From contig DASYQM010000481.1 of the NCBI GenBank assembly GCA_036005525.1, forward strand, positions 1-34,387: DNA of 34,387 nt. The letters are read 5' to 3'. Both the position numbers and the translations under genes were made by a program. A model generated the notes under the pieces. It was given only the letters and a program-made list of their open reading frames with translations. It did no database searches and had not been told where the DNA came from. The stretch comes from UBA9676 sp036005525 (GTDB taxonomy: Bacteria; Actinomycetota; Actinomycetes; Streptosporangiales; Streptosporangiaceae). This document shows positions 28,201 through 34,387 of the stretch, piece after piece (position 1 is the first letter of the stretch; each line of letters begins with the position of its first letter).

Positions 28201-28800
28201 CAGATCCGCCGCCCGATGCCGCGGCCTCCCGCGCCGCAGGCCCGGCGTGGCAGCGCCTTCCACCAGTGGCTGGAGGAACGGTTCGGGCAGCAGCGGCTGA
28301 TCGATTCGGCGGACCTGCTCGGCGCCGCCGACGAGCCCGCGGACGACGGCGACGAGGACGACCTGGCGCTGCTGCGGGAGCGGTTCGAGGCGGGGGAGTG
28401 GGGCGGCCGCTGGCCGCTGGAAGTCGAGGTGCCGTTCGAGACGCTGATCGCCGGCCGGTCAGTGCGCGGCCGGATCGACGCCGTATTCGGCGACGCGGAC
28501 GACGGCGGGTACGACGTCGTGGACTGGAAGACCGGCCAGCTGCCCGCCTCGGACTCCGACCGGCAGGCGGCGGCGGTCCAGCTCGCCGCCTACCGGCTGG
28601 CCTGGGCCGGGCTCGCCCGGGTGCCACTCGGCCAGGTACGGGCGGCGTTCTACTACGTGCGCGAGGATGTGACCTTGCGGCCGGCGGACCTGCTCGACGA
28701 GGCCGGACTGGCCGCGCTCATCGAGAGCATCCCGCCTCAGCCGGGATCGGCGCCGACGGCAAAGCATCCCGGCTCCGGCCGGGGGAGGCGCCGGCGATAG
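25207..28800 (+). CDS. adnB: AdnB-like subunit of the AdnAB motor-nuclease
   Basis: Second subunit of the end-resection machine, 1197 residues, about 100 more than mycobacterial AdnB. Motifs are PTSEQAEVIAAP, Walker A GAGSGKS (41-47), LTFTRKAAAELGQRVRARL, STYHAYAARLV, DEYQDT (296-301), GDPCQSIYGWRGA, TTVHAAKGLQWAAVVVPG and RLAYVAVTRA. The nuclease domain (about 1000-1170) has GSAFHQWLEERF (His1019), GRIDAVF and DVVDWKTGQ (Asp1106, Lys1108). No iron-sulfur cysteine set is present, unlike in AdnA, as expected for a paired arrangement. Extra length comes from Pro/Gly-rich inserts after the first helicase motifs (about 98-126) and near 558-590. It overlaps adnA by ATGA, so co-translation in a 1:1 ratio is expected. 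Confidence 0.93.
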   Translation: MTERARYSPAQLAMLLGLPEPTSEQAEVIAAPLEPLAVIAGAGSGKSETMAARLVWLVANGMVAPERVLGLTFTRKAAAELGQRVRARLAGLRRAGLAMGRTEPAGPAGPPGDGRPRGAPPPAEGTPDGEPVVSTYHAYAARLVADHALREALEPSLRLITPAVAWQIAARVVAGYGGPMDAVDRAPQWVTAAVLDLAGELAEHLRSPDDVQQVGRWLEAAGRAFAGRVPAQVRRIVGCQRTREQLLPMVAAYTRAKAAREVIDYGDQVALAARIASRHPQVGAIERARFQVVLLDEYQDTSHAQLVLLQALFGGGHPVTAVGDPCQSIYGWRGASAGNLRRFVADFPVTGQQVTGRRGNRPAGRGRTRPARVRQLSTSFRNTERVLDAAAALQEGLRAEAPLVPRLVPPPGRAGRGRVVCALLETAADEAAWVASQIEGLLDLPPGAAPDGDRWPEPGSTGLRAADVAVLCRKRSQFPALRAAIEARGIPVEVVGLGGLLTVPEVADVVATLRVLHDPTASGSLARLLTGPRWRIGPRDLVALGRRARDLAREHRTTRAGGPAAAGPAGPERGGAGAPGQQRGSVKHDDPLAQAVTDLTAEQGSLVEALDDLGPGAAYSAPAFTRFSALAAELRALRAHTGRPLPDLVGEVERVLGLDVEVAAQPWRDPAAARADLDAFADAASTFADDQEEPTLGAFLAYLTAAEAEEFGLESGRPSGTNAVTLTTVHAAKGLQWAAVVVPGLSAGEKARVFPARPVASTRWTENPRLLPFGLRGDARDLPGLPDLTARSLAAFNDACAARELAEERRLAYVAVTRAAFWVACSGYWWGEGVSPLGPSLFLEEIRAVCEAGAGTVAQWAPPPADDDTNPALAEPVPVLWPLSPAGSRYEAVREAAELVGHARAGLVQAGMLADGGVVANGGRADGALAEGGAGAGPGEPLTDKERLLAQAWERDTTILLAEREERRGDAAAAVALPGRLSVSSLVTMAADPAELARQIRRPMPRPPAPQARRGSAFHQWLEERFGQQRLIDSADLLGAADEPADDGDEDDLALLRERFEAGEWGGRWPLEVEVPFETLIAGRSVRGRIDAVFGDADDGGYDVVDWKTGQLPASDSDRQAAAVQLAAYRLAWAGLARVPLGQVRAAFYYVREDVTLRPADLLDEAGLAALIESIPPQPGSAPTAKHPGSGRGRRRR

Positions 28801-28804
28801 GGCA

Positions 28805-28820
28805 CCCGGCCCCGGCCGGG
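28805..28820 (+). terminator. GC hairpin just after adnB
   Basis: CCCGGC (28805-28810), loop CCCG, GCCGGG (28815-28820) is a perfect 6-bp stem, 4 bp after the adnB stop. There is no U-tract. It may terminate or stabilise the adnAB transcript. Confidence 0.4.
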
Positions 28821-28834
28821 ATAGGTACGGCAGC
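28818..28834 (+). repeat. Dispersed intergenic motif, copy 1
   Basis: GGGATAGGTACGGCAGC occurs here just after adnB. A near-identical 17-mer with one difference (G for A at the tenth base) lies at 32604-32620, just after nudC. Both copies follow a gene end on the plus strand. Confidence 0.55.
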
Positions 28835-28957
28835 ACCGCTCCTCGCCCAAGCCTGGTAGCGATACCCGCCGTGGGTGATGACCCGGGGGAGCGTCACGAG
28901 GGAACCTGCGGACGGAACGCGCATGTCTGCCGCGGACCCGCCGGGAGGAGGCACTGG

Positions 28958-29884
28958 ATGCGCCGGTGGCAGCCTCCTGCCGTCCTCGGCGAGGGCGGCC
29001 CGTGGCTGGCAGAACGGGCCGGCCGGGCCACCGGGTGGACGGGCCAGCATCTGCGGCACGTCGCGGGGATCGTCCGCCAGGGGCGCAACCCGGCCGCACG
29101 GGTCTACGAGAGCATCGGATCCGAGTGTTTCGTCGCGCTGGCGCCGGGCTGGCTGAACCTGGGGCTGTGGGAGGGGCACGGCACGGAAGCGGAGGCCGAG
29201 GCCGCCTGCCGCCGGCTCGTCCAGACCGTGGCGTCGGCGCTGCCCGCGGGTGGTGTCGTCGTCGACGTCGGGAACGGCCTCGGAACCCAGGATCCGCTGA
29301 TCGCCGAGAGCATCCGCCCGCGCCGGCTGATCGCGGTGAACATCGCTGCGTGGCAGCTGTCGGCGGGGCTGGACCGGCTGCGGGAGGCCGCTGCGGCCCC
29401 GGTCGTCGGCGACGCGGGCCGGCTGCCGCTGGCCGACGGGGTCGCGGACGGGCTGATCAGCGTGGAGGCGGCGTTCCACTTCCGCTCCCGCCGCGCCTTC
29501 TTCGAGGAGTGCTACCGGGTGCTCCGGCCCGGTGGCGTGCTGAGCATCACCGATATCTCGACCGAGCGATGGCCGCGAAGTCCCGCCGAGCTGGCCGCCG
29601 GCCTGGCCCAGCTGAGAGTGTTCGGGCTCCGTCCCGGCGCGGCGATGACCGCGGGGCAGATCGCGGCCGCGGCCCGGGAGGCCGGCCTGGCCGAGGTGGA
29701 GGTGACGCGGTGCGGCGATCGCGTCATCGCCCCCGCGCTCCGGGTCATCGGGGCGCGACTCTCGCGTTCTGCACCCGCGCCACTCGGGCACCGCGCGGCT
29801 GCCCACGTCCTGCTGCGGCAGGTGGAGCTGCTGTGGCGCCGCCGGATCATCGACTACCTGCTGTTTCGCGCTGTCCGACCCTGA
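28958..29884 (+). CDS. Class I SAM-dependent methyltransferase
   Basis: Protein of 308 residues with the Rossmann methyltransferase domain. The SAM loop is VVDVGNGLGTQ (102-111; acidic Asp103, glycines 105, 107 and 109). It is followed by AVNIAAWQLSAGLDRLR (adenine and ribose side), then VEAAFHFRSRRAFFEECYRVLRPGG for motifs near strands 4 and 5. The segment NLGLWEGHG before the SAM loop, with FHF, is found in small-molecule methyltransferases of the type-11 (UbiE-like, sarcosine/sterol-like) group. The acceptor cannot be named. ATG 28958 follows GGGAGGAGG. It is 157 bp downstream of adnB and 271 bp upstream of the dipeptidase, so it may have its own transcript. Confidence 0.85.
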   Translation: MRRWQPPAVLGEGGPWLAERAGRATGWTGQHLRHVAGIVRQGRNPAARVYESIGSECFVALAPGWLNLGLWEGHGTEAEAEAACRRLVQTVASALPAGGVVVDVGNGLGTQDPLIAESIRPRRLIAVNIAAWQLSAGLDRLREAAAAPVVGDAGRLPLADGVADGLISVEAAFHFRSRRAFFEECYRVLRPGGVLSITDISTERWPRSPAELAAGLAQLRVFGLRPGAAMTAGQIAAAAREAGLAEVEVTRCGDRVIAPALRVIGARLSRSAPAPLGHRAAAHVLLRQVELLWRRRIIDYLLFRAVRP

Positions 29885-30155
29885 CTTCCGGACGAGGCGG
29901 GGCGGCGCGGCCGCAGCGGCACGGCTGCCCGGCGTGGTCAGCAGCAGCCACGCCGACAGGCCCAGCGGGTACACGAAGCAGCCGACCCGGCTGCCGGGTG
30001 CCAGCAGGAACATCGGCGTCAGGTGATCTATCGCTGGGCCTCTGGTACGACCCTTCGCCCCGGCCGAGGGCACGCGGCCGGCGGGCAGGCCGGAGATCCG
30101 ACCGACATGCCCTAGAGTGCCGGAACAGAACCCGGTAAGGAGGCGGTCAGCGGTC
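29885..30155 (+). other. Methyltransferase-dipeptidase intergenic region
   Basis: A 271-bp region without a supported gene. AAGGAGG (30137-30143) is the dipeptidase ribosome site, and TAGAGT (30113-30118) could be its -10 without a matching -35. On the minus strand a short hydrophobic reading starting at ATG 30013 (MFLLAPGSRVGCFVYPLGLS) has no proper stop before entering the methyltransferase gene, so it is not called. Confidence 0.4.
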
Positions 30156-31556
30156 ATGGACGTCCGTGACTACATCCAGCAGCACGCAGATGGCTTCTTC
30201 GAGGACCTGAAGCGGTGGCTCGCCATCCCCTCGATCTCGGCCGACCCCGGCCATCACCAGGACGTGCGGGCCAGCGCCGCGTGGCTCGCCACCCACCTGC
30301 GGGCCACCGGGTTCCCCGAGGTGGAGATATGGGAGACGGGCAGCGCCGGCTCGCCAGGCCTGCCCGCGGTCTTCGCCTGCTGGCCCGCCGCCGACCCCGC
30401 CGCACCGACGGTGTGCATCTACGGGCACCACGATGTGCAGCCGGTCGAGCCGCTTGATGAGTGGGATTCGCCGCCGTTCGAGTCGGCCGAACGGGACGGC
30501 CAGTTGCTGGCCCGGGGTGCGTCCGACGACAAAGGGCAGGTGATGTTCCACACGCTGGGCATCCGGGCCTGCCTGGCGGCGGCCGGCGCCTTCGCCCCAC
30601 CGGTCACCATCAAGCTGCTGATCGAGGGCGAGGAGGAGTCCGGTTCGCCCCACTTCGCCAATCTCCTGCGCGCGCGGGCCGGCCGGCTCGCATGCGACGT
30701 GATCGTGGTGTCCGACACCACCATGTGGGCCGCCGACGTGCCCTCGATGTGCACAGGGATGCGTGGCCTGGTTGGTGCCGAGATCACACTGCGGGGCCCG
30801 GCCTCCGACCTGCATTCCGGCTCCTTCGGCGGCGGGGTGCCCAACCCGCTGCACGCGATGGCCACCCTGCTCGCCGGGCTGCATGACTCCGGCGGGCGGA
30901 TCACCCTGCCCGGGTTCTACGACCGGGTGCTGCCGCTCACCCAGCAGGAGCGGGACCTGCTCGCGCGGCTGCCCTACGACGAAAAACAGTGGCTCGCCGA
31001 CGCCGGGCACAGCCGGGCGGCCGCGGGCGAGGCCGGGTTCACCACCCTGGAGCGGATCTGGGCGAGGCCCACGGCCGAGGTCAACGGCATGTGGGGAGGG
31101 CACATCGGTCCGGGCGGCAAGACCATCGTGCCGCGCGAGGCACACGCGAAGGTCTCGTTCCGGCTCGTCGCCGAGCAGGAGCCCGCGGAAATCTGTGCCG
31201 GGCTGCGTGAGTACGTGGCCGCGCACACCCCGCCCGGCATCGATGCGGACGTCGCGTTCGAAGGGCCCGGCGTCCGGCCGTGCTTCTCGCCGATCACATC
31301 GCCGTCGGTTCAGGCGGGCAAGCGCGCCATCGAGCGCGCGTTCGGCCGTGAGGTGCTGTTCACCAGGGAGGGAGGCAGCGGCCCCGAGGCTGACCTGACC
31401 GAGATCCTTGCGGCGCCGCTGGTGTTCGTCGCGGTCGGCCTGGACTCCGACCGTATCCACGCGCCCAACGAGAAGGCCGAGAAGGCGCTGCTGCTCAAGG
31501 GGGCGGAAGCCGCTGCGTATCTGTGGCCCGAGCTGGCAGCGCCGGACGGGCGCTGA
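30156..31556 (+). CDS. M20-family dipeptidase
   Basis: Zinc-dependent peptidase of the M20/M25/M40 (carnosinase-like) family, predicted cytosolic and acting on dipeptides. The 466-residue protein shows the metal-binding motif YGHHDVQP (His91, Asp93), the bridging-Asp region ARGASDDKGQ, the catalytic Glu region LLIEGEEESGS (about 155-165) and the next metal ligand in VVSDTTMW. A lid/dimerisation domain follows, with DLHSGSFGGGVPNPLHAM, HIGPGGKTIVP and a final REGGSGPEADLTEIL; RIHAPNEKAEK gives the last His ligand. No signal peptide. ATG 30156 follows AAGGAGG with a 12-base gap. It is 13 bp from nudC, probably the same operon. Confidence 0.94.
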   Translation: MDVRDYIQQHADGFFEDLKRWLAIPSISADPGHHQDVRASAAWLATHLRATGFPEVEIWETGSAGSPGLPAVFACWPAADPAAPTVCIYGHHDVQPVEPLDEWDSPPFESAERDGQLLARGASDDKGQVMFHTLGIRACLAAAGAFAPPVTIKLLIEGEEESGSPHFANLLRARAGRLACDVIVVSDTTMWAADVPSMCTGMRGLVGAEITLRGPASDLHSGSFGGGVPNPLHAMATLLAGLHDSGGRITLPGFYDRVLPLTQQERDLLARLPYDEKQWLADAGHSRAAAGEAGFTTLERIWARPTAEVNGMWGGHIGPGGKTIVPREAHAKVSFRLVAEQEPAEICAGLREYVAAHTPPGIDADVAFEGPGVRPCFSPITSPSVQAGKRAIERAFGREVLFTREGGSGPEADLTEILAAPLVFVAVGLDSDRIHAPNEKAEKALLLKGAEAAAYLWPELAAPDGR

Positions 31557-31569
31557 CGGCGGCGGCCTG

Positions 31570-32577
31570 ATGGATGGCGGCATGGCGGCCGATGGGACGG
31601 CGCCGGAGCAGGAAGCGCGTGAGGTCGCCGGCGATCTCGGCGGGTTCGTCCTTGCCCGCGGCGAGGTGGACCGGGCCAGCGCCCGGCGCGAGGACGCGGA
31701 CTGGATCGACGCCGCGTGGGCGGACGAGCGCACCCGGGTGCTCGTCCTCGACGATGGCCAGGCGCTGATCCGGTTCGGCGACGGCGCTGCCGAGCTGGTG
31801 CTGGTGCCGCCCGCGCAGGCGCCGGAGGGCCTGAAATTCCTGCTGGGCGTCGACGCCGACACGACCGCGTACTTCGGCCTGGCCGGCCCGGCCGGCGGGC
31901 TTGGCGCGGCCCCGCTGCCGCCCCCGGGCGCGGACATGGCGCCGCCCGCGCCGGGGGTACGCCCCGCCGGCCTCCGGCAGGCAGCGCTGCTGCTCGGCGA
32001 CCGCGACGCCGGGCTGTTCACCCACGCCGTGGCGCTGGCCAACTGGCACGCCACGCACACCCACTGCCCCCGTTGCGGCGCTCCGACCGTGCCCGCGCCG
32101 GCCGGGCACGCGCGGCGCTGCCCGGTCGACGGCAGCGAGCACTTTCCCCGGATCGACCCGGCTGTGATCATGCTGGTGACCGACGACGAGGATCGCTGCC
32201 TGCTCGCGCGCAACCGCATGTGGCCGCCCCGGCGGGTGTCCATCCTGGCGGGTTTCGTGGAGCCGGGGGAGTCGGCGGAACAGGCCGTCGCCCGCGAGGT
32301 CAGGGAAGAGACCAGCATTGCCGTCAGCGGCATCCGGTACCTGGGCAGCCAGCCCTGGCCGATGCCGCAGAGCCTGATGCTCGGGTTTCGCGCAGAGGCC
32401 GGGCATGGGCAGCAGATCAAGGTGGACAACGACGAGATCGCCGAAGGGCGCTGGCTCACCCGTGCGCAGCTGGCCGCCGAGGTCGCGGCCGGCGAGCTGC
32501 TGCTGCCGCCGCCGGTGTCGATCGCGCACCGCATCATCCAGTCCTGGTACGGCGGCCCGCTCCCCGGCACCTGGTAG
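31570..32577 (+). CDS. nudC: NAD+ diphosphatase NudC
   Basis: Nudix hydrolase of 335 residues that cleaves NADH/NAD+ to NMN and AMP and, in E. coli, removes NAD caps from RNA. An N-terminal domain (1-155) precedes a zinc-ribbon region: Cys166 and Cys169 (HCPRCG) and Cys184 (RRCPVDG), with Asp187 where a fourth cysteine often stands. The Nudix box begins GFVEPGE (Gly228) and continues to REVREETS (Glu243, Glu246, Glu247), with Ser249 where the consensus has Gly. The NudC-specific motif SQPWPMPQS follows directly. Start is ATG 31570, weakly supported; another ATG is at 31582. It lies 13 bp after the dipeptidase stop. M. tuberculosis nudC is also near adnAB. Confidence 0.93.
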   Translation: MDGGMAADGTAPEQEAREVAGDLGGFVLARGEVDRASARREDADWIDAAWADERTRVLVLDDGQALIRFGDGAAELVLVPPAQAPEGLKFLLGVDADTTAYFGLAGPAGGLGAAPLPPPGADMAPPAPGVRPAGLRQAALLLGDRDAGLFTHAVALANWHATHTHCPRCGAPTVPAPAGHARRCPVDGSEHFPRIDPAVIMLVTDDEDRCLLARNRMWPPRRVSILAGFVEPGESAEQAVAREVREETSIAVSGIRYLGSQPWPMPQSLMLGFRAEAGHGQQIKVDNDEIAEGRWLTRAQLAAEVAAGELLLPPPVSIAHRIIQSWYGGPLPGTW

Positions 32578-32742
32578 CCCGTCCCGGCGGAACGAGGGGT
32601 ACTGGGATAGGTGCGGCAGCTGATTCCAGTGTGACAACTGTGACCGCATGAGGGGCAGGTGGGCCGGGAAAGCGGCGGCGGCGGGCGGGAAGCTATGGCG
32701 GTGGGCCAGGAAAGCGGCGGCGGTTCGCCGGCGCGCCACAAC
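32578..32742. repeat. nudC/VOC convergent gap with two repeat types
   Basis: Contains the second copy of GGGATAGGTGCGGCAGC (32604-32620). It also contains a 23-bp direct repeat (32659-32681 and 32701-32723; one mismatch, beginning GTGGGCC and ending AGCGGCGGCGG) spaced 42 bp start to start. Nothing here looks like a gene. Confidence 0.6.
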
Positions 32743-33132
32743 CTAATCTGTGGCCGGTTCCCGGGGTGGCAGCGGTTTCAGCACGCAGAACTCGTTGCCG
32801 TCCGGGTCGGCCATGACTACCCAGCTAACCTCGGGGCCCTGCCCCACGTTGGCGCGGCTGGCGCCGAGCGCCTCAAGCCGGGCGACCTCAGCGGCCTGGT
32901 CCTGGGGCCGCAGGTCGAGATGGAGGCGGTTCTTGCCGGTCTTCCCCTCGGGAACCCGCAGGAACAGCAGATCCGGCGCGACCCCGTCCTCCGGGCTGCC
33001 CTCCGGCGGCTCGAGCACGACCTCGTCGTCCTGCTCGAGGGTGCGGCGCCACCCCAGCGCCGACTGCCAGAACGCCGCCAGCCGGGCCGGATCGGCCGTA
33101 TCGATGCACATGCACTGAATGCGAAGCGTCAT
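32743..33132 (-). CDS. VOC-family protein (glyoxalase-like domain)
   Basis: Protein of 129 residues with the vicinal oxygen chelate fold (glyoxalase_6-like). It contains MTLRIQCMCIDTADPARLAA, FWQSALGW, then LLFLRVPEGKTGKNRLHLDL and a final WVVMADPDGNEFCVL. The last segment is the usual metal-side Asp-Pro-x-Gly-Asn-Glu of this family. The metal and substrate are unknown; homologues range from resistance proteins to isomerases. ATG 33132 is the family-typical start; an in-frame upstream ATG at 33168 is less likely. It is 65 bp downstream of the LLM-class gene on the same strand, so the two may form an operon. Confidence 0.88.
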   Translation of the reverse strand: MTLRIQCMCIDTADPARLAAFWQSALGWRRTLEQDDEVVLEPPEGSPEDGVAPDLLFLRVPEGKTGKNRLHLDLRPQDQAAEVARLEALGASRANVGQGPEVSWVVMADPDGNEFCVLKPLPPREPATD

Positions 33133-33197
33133 GCGGCGACTCTGGTACCCGGCCCCCGCACTGTCCATCGGTTTTCCCCGCCGGCCGGAACGGGGGA

Positions 33198-34160
33198 TCA
33201 GGCGGGGGCGAGCTGGCGTACGGCCTCGGCCTCATCCACCCCGGGTGTGGGCACCACCATGAGGACCGGCGTGTCCAGGCCGCTGGCCCGGTACTGCTCC
33301 ACCCGCTCCCGGCATTCGCCCGGCCGGCCGTGCACGAGCAGCTCGTCCACGACGTGATCGGGGATGGCGGCGAGTGCCCCCTTGCGGTCCCCGGCCGCCC
33401 ATGCGTCCTGCATGGGGCGCAGCACCTCGCCGCGCCCCAGCCAGACGTGGAATGCGGCGTAGACGGGGACGGTGAGGTAGGCGGTGATCAGCCGGCGGCC
33501 GATCTGGCGGGCCAGGTCGGCATCGCCGGTCGGGCAGACGAAGAGCCGGGCGATCAGCTCACAGTCCGGCCCGGCCACCGCACGAACGGCCGGCACATCC
33601 GACGGCGCGAGCCAGTTGGTGATCGCGCCATCGGCCAGCGATGCGGCCAGCCGCACCATTCCGGGCCGTAGCGCGGCGAGGGCGAGCGCGGGAGGCTGAG
33701 GCGGCGGCGGGTCCAGCCGGAAGCCGCTGACGGCGAAGCTCTCGTATTCGGCGCTCACCTTGTCCCCGGCCAGCGCCGAGCGCAGGAAAAGTAGCGTGTC
33801 TCTGGCCCGCTGGTACGGGCGGGCCAGCTCGATGCCGTTCCAGTTCTCCACGATCACTGGGGAGGATGTGCCGATGCCGAGCACGAACCGGCCGGGCGCC
33901 AGTGACGCGACGGTGGCCGCGCTCATCGCGAGCAGAGCTGGGCCGCGGGTGAAGATCCCCGCGATGGCAGTCCCCAGCCGCAGGCCGTCCGCCCACTGGG
34001 CGGCCAGCGCCAGCGGGGTGAAGGCGTCAGCGCCGTTGACCTCGGCCGACCAGGCGTCGGTGTAGCCGAGGTCGGGCAGCCCGGCGACGATGCCCCGCTG
34101 CTCGTGCAGGGGCATGCTGCGGAGCGGGAGCGTCAAGCCCCATCTCGGCGTGGTTGGCAT
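33198..34160 (-). CDS. LLM-class F420-dependent oxidoreductase
   Basis: Bacterial-luciferase-like flavin or F420 enzyme of 320 residues. It begins MPTTPRWGLTLPL. LGYTDAWSAEVNGADAFTPL (about 32-51), AIAGIFTRGPALLAMSA, LAPGRFVLGIGTSS and VENWNGIELARPYQRARD are characteristic. The middle has PPALALAALRPGMVRLAAS, DGAITNW and, late, VHGRPGECRERVEQY (typical of this TIM-barrel group). The WNG element and the GIGTSSP phrase resemble F420-dependent rather than FMN-type members, but the sequence alone does not settle the cofactor. ATG 34160 has GGGAGG upstream with 7-base spacing. It heads a possible operon with the VOC gene. Confidence 0.9.
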   Translation of the reverse strand: MPTTPRWGLTLPLRSMPLHEQRGIVAGLPDLGYTDAWSAEVNGADAFTPLALAAQWADGLRLGTAIAGIFTRGPALLAMSAATVASLAPGRFVLGIGTSSPVIVENWNGIELARPYQRARDTLLFLRSALAGDKVSAEYESFAVSGFRLDPPPPQPPALALAALRPGMVRLAASLADGAITNWLAPSDVPAVRAVAGPDCELIARLFVCPTGDADLARQIGRRLITAYLTVPVYAAFHVWLGRGEVLRPMQDAWAAGDRKGALAAIPDHVVDELLVHGRPGECRERVEQYRASGLDTPVLMVVPTPGVDEAEAVRQLAPA

Positions 34161-34387
34161 CCGCGACCTCCCTGGAGTCCCCGCCCATCATGCCCGGTGC
34201 CCGGCCGTGGCGCCGCCCGGGCGGCCGGCGGAAAGGCCGGCCGGGAACTAGTGAGGCTCCGCCTCTGACCAGCGAGTTTACCGGTTCTGCGGGCGCATAG
34301 CTGGCGGGCCGTCTCATGATCACCACCATAGGGACGCTGTGGTGGGTGGTGGCGATGACGCGCGTCGCGACGGCTAGTGAGGTGCTC
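34161..34387. other. Right-edge intergenic region
   Basis: No gene is supported. It should contain the promoter of the LLM-class gene. A small perfect hairpin GAGGC-TCCC-GCCTC lies at 34253-34266 and a TGATCA-type motif TCATGATCAC at about 34313-34323, matching the cluster at 19399-19514. CTAGTGAGG occurs twice (about 34248 and 34373). Confidence 0.45.

Noticed and set aside
28718..30157. Minus-strand open frame over the methyltransferase, with a hydrophobic start near 30013
   Set aside because: It has no independent stop or family signature and lies over a well-supported plus-strand gene. The hydrophobic stretch alone is not enough.
32641..32742. Start of a minus-strand gene extending over the 23-bp repeats
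   Set aside because: The reading is made of the repeat itself (Ala/Arg/Pro) and continues into the antisense of nudC.

Overview
The window is high-GC chromosomal DNA of an actinomycete. The evidence is the actinobacterial hallmark set (MtrA-MtrB-LpqB, AdnA-AdnB, MoeZ, an F420-type luciferase-like enzyme, a mycosin-like protease), very high third-position GC and frequent GTG starts. From memory of family gene orders, two conserved blocks resemble those of mycobacteria and streptomycetes: mtnA-mtrA-mtrB-lpqB-hpf-regulator-secA, and moeZ-(membrane protein)-(protease)-alkyltransferase-like-adnAB-nudC. I cannot assign a genus. Many short tandem repeats coding for linkers, and a TGATCA-type intergenic palindrome, may be lineage traits. 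I see no rRNA, tRNA, transposon, phage gene or CRISPR array.

Layout. 374-6432 is a tight co-directional block: mtnA (methionine salvage), mtrA/mtrB (envelope and cell-cycle two-component system) and lpqB (lipoprotein linked to MtrB), joined by start/stop overlaps except for a 170-bp mtrA-mtrB gap. After a 468-bp gap come hpf (ribosome hibernation) and an orphan NarL-type response regulator. Two minus-strand genes follow, a YcaQ-type DNA glycosylase and a two-helix membrane protein. Then secA (10540-13743) has a repeat-rich tail and faces a convergent Rv3235-like gene.

14904-19354 is moeZ followed by a three-gene overlapping unit: a single-pass membrane protein, a membrane-anchored subtilisin with 22 hexapeptide repeats in its tail, and an alkyltransferase-like protein without the catalytic cysteine. 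A convergent intergenic region full of TGATCA palindromes leads to a minus-strand ATP-grasp-like enzyme and an ArsR-SRPBCC operon with a clear operator. The divergent adnAB operon (22019-28800) encodes the double-strand-break resection motor-nuclease. It is followed by a SAM methyltransferase, an M20 dipeptidase and nudC. The end carries a minus-strand VOC protein and an LLM-class oxidoreductase.

How the genes fit together. The first third concerns the envelope and export (MtrAB-LpqB sensing, SecA translocation) plus ribosome hibernation. The middle and last thirds concern sulfur transfer, surface proteolysis and DNA or nucleotide maintenance (ATL, AdnAB, YcaQ, NudC). The least explained parts are the membrane-protein/protease pair, the orphan ATP-grasp-like enzyme, and the recurring codon-aligned tandem repeats in four different proteins.
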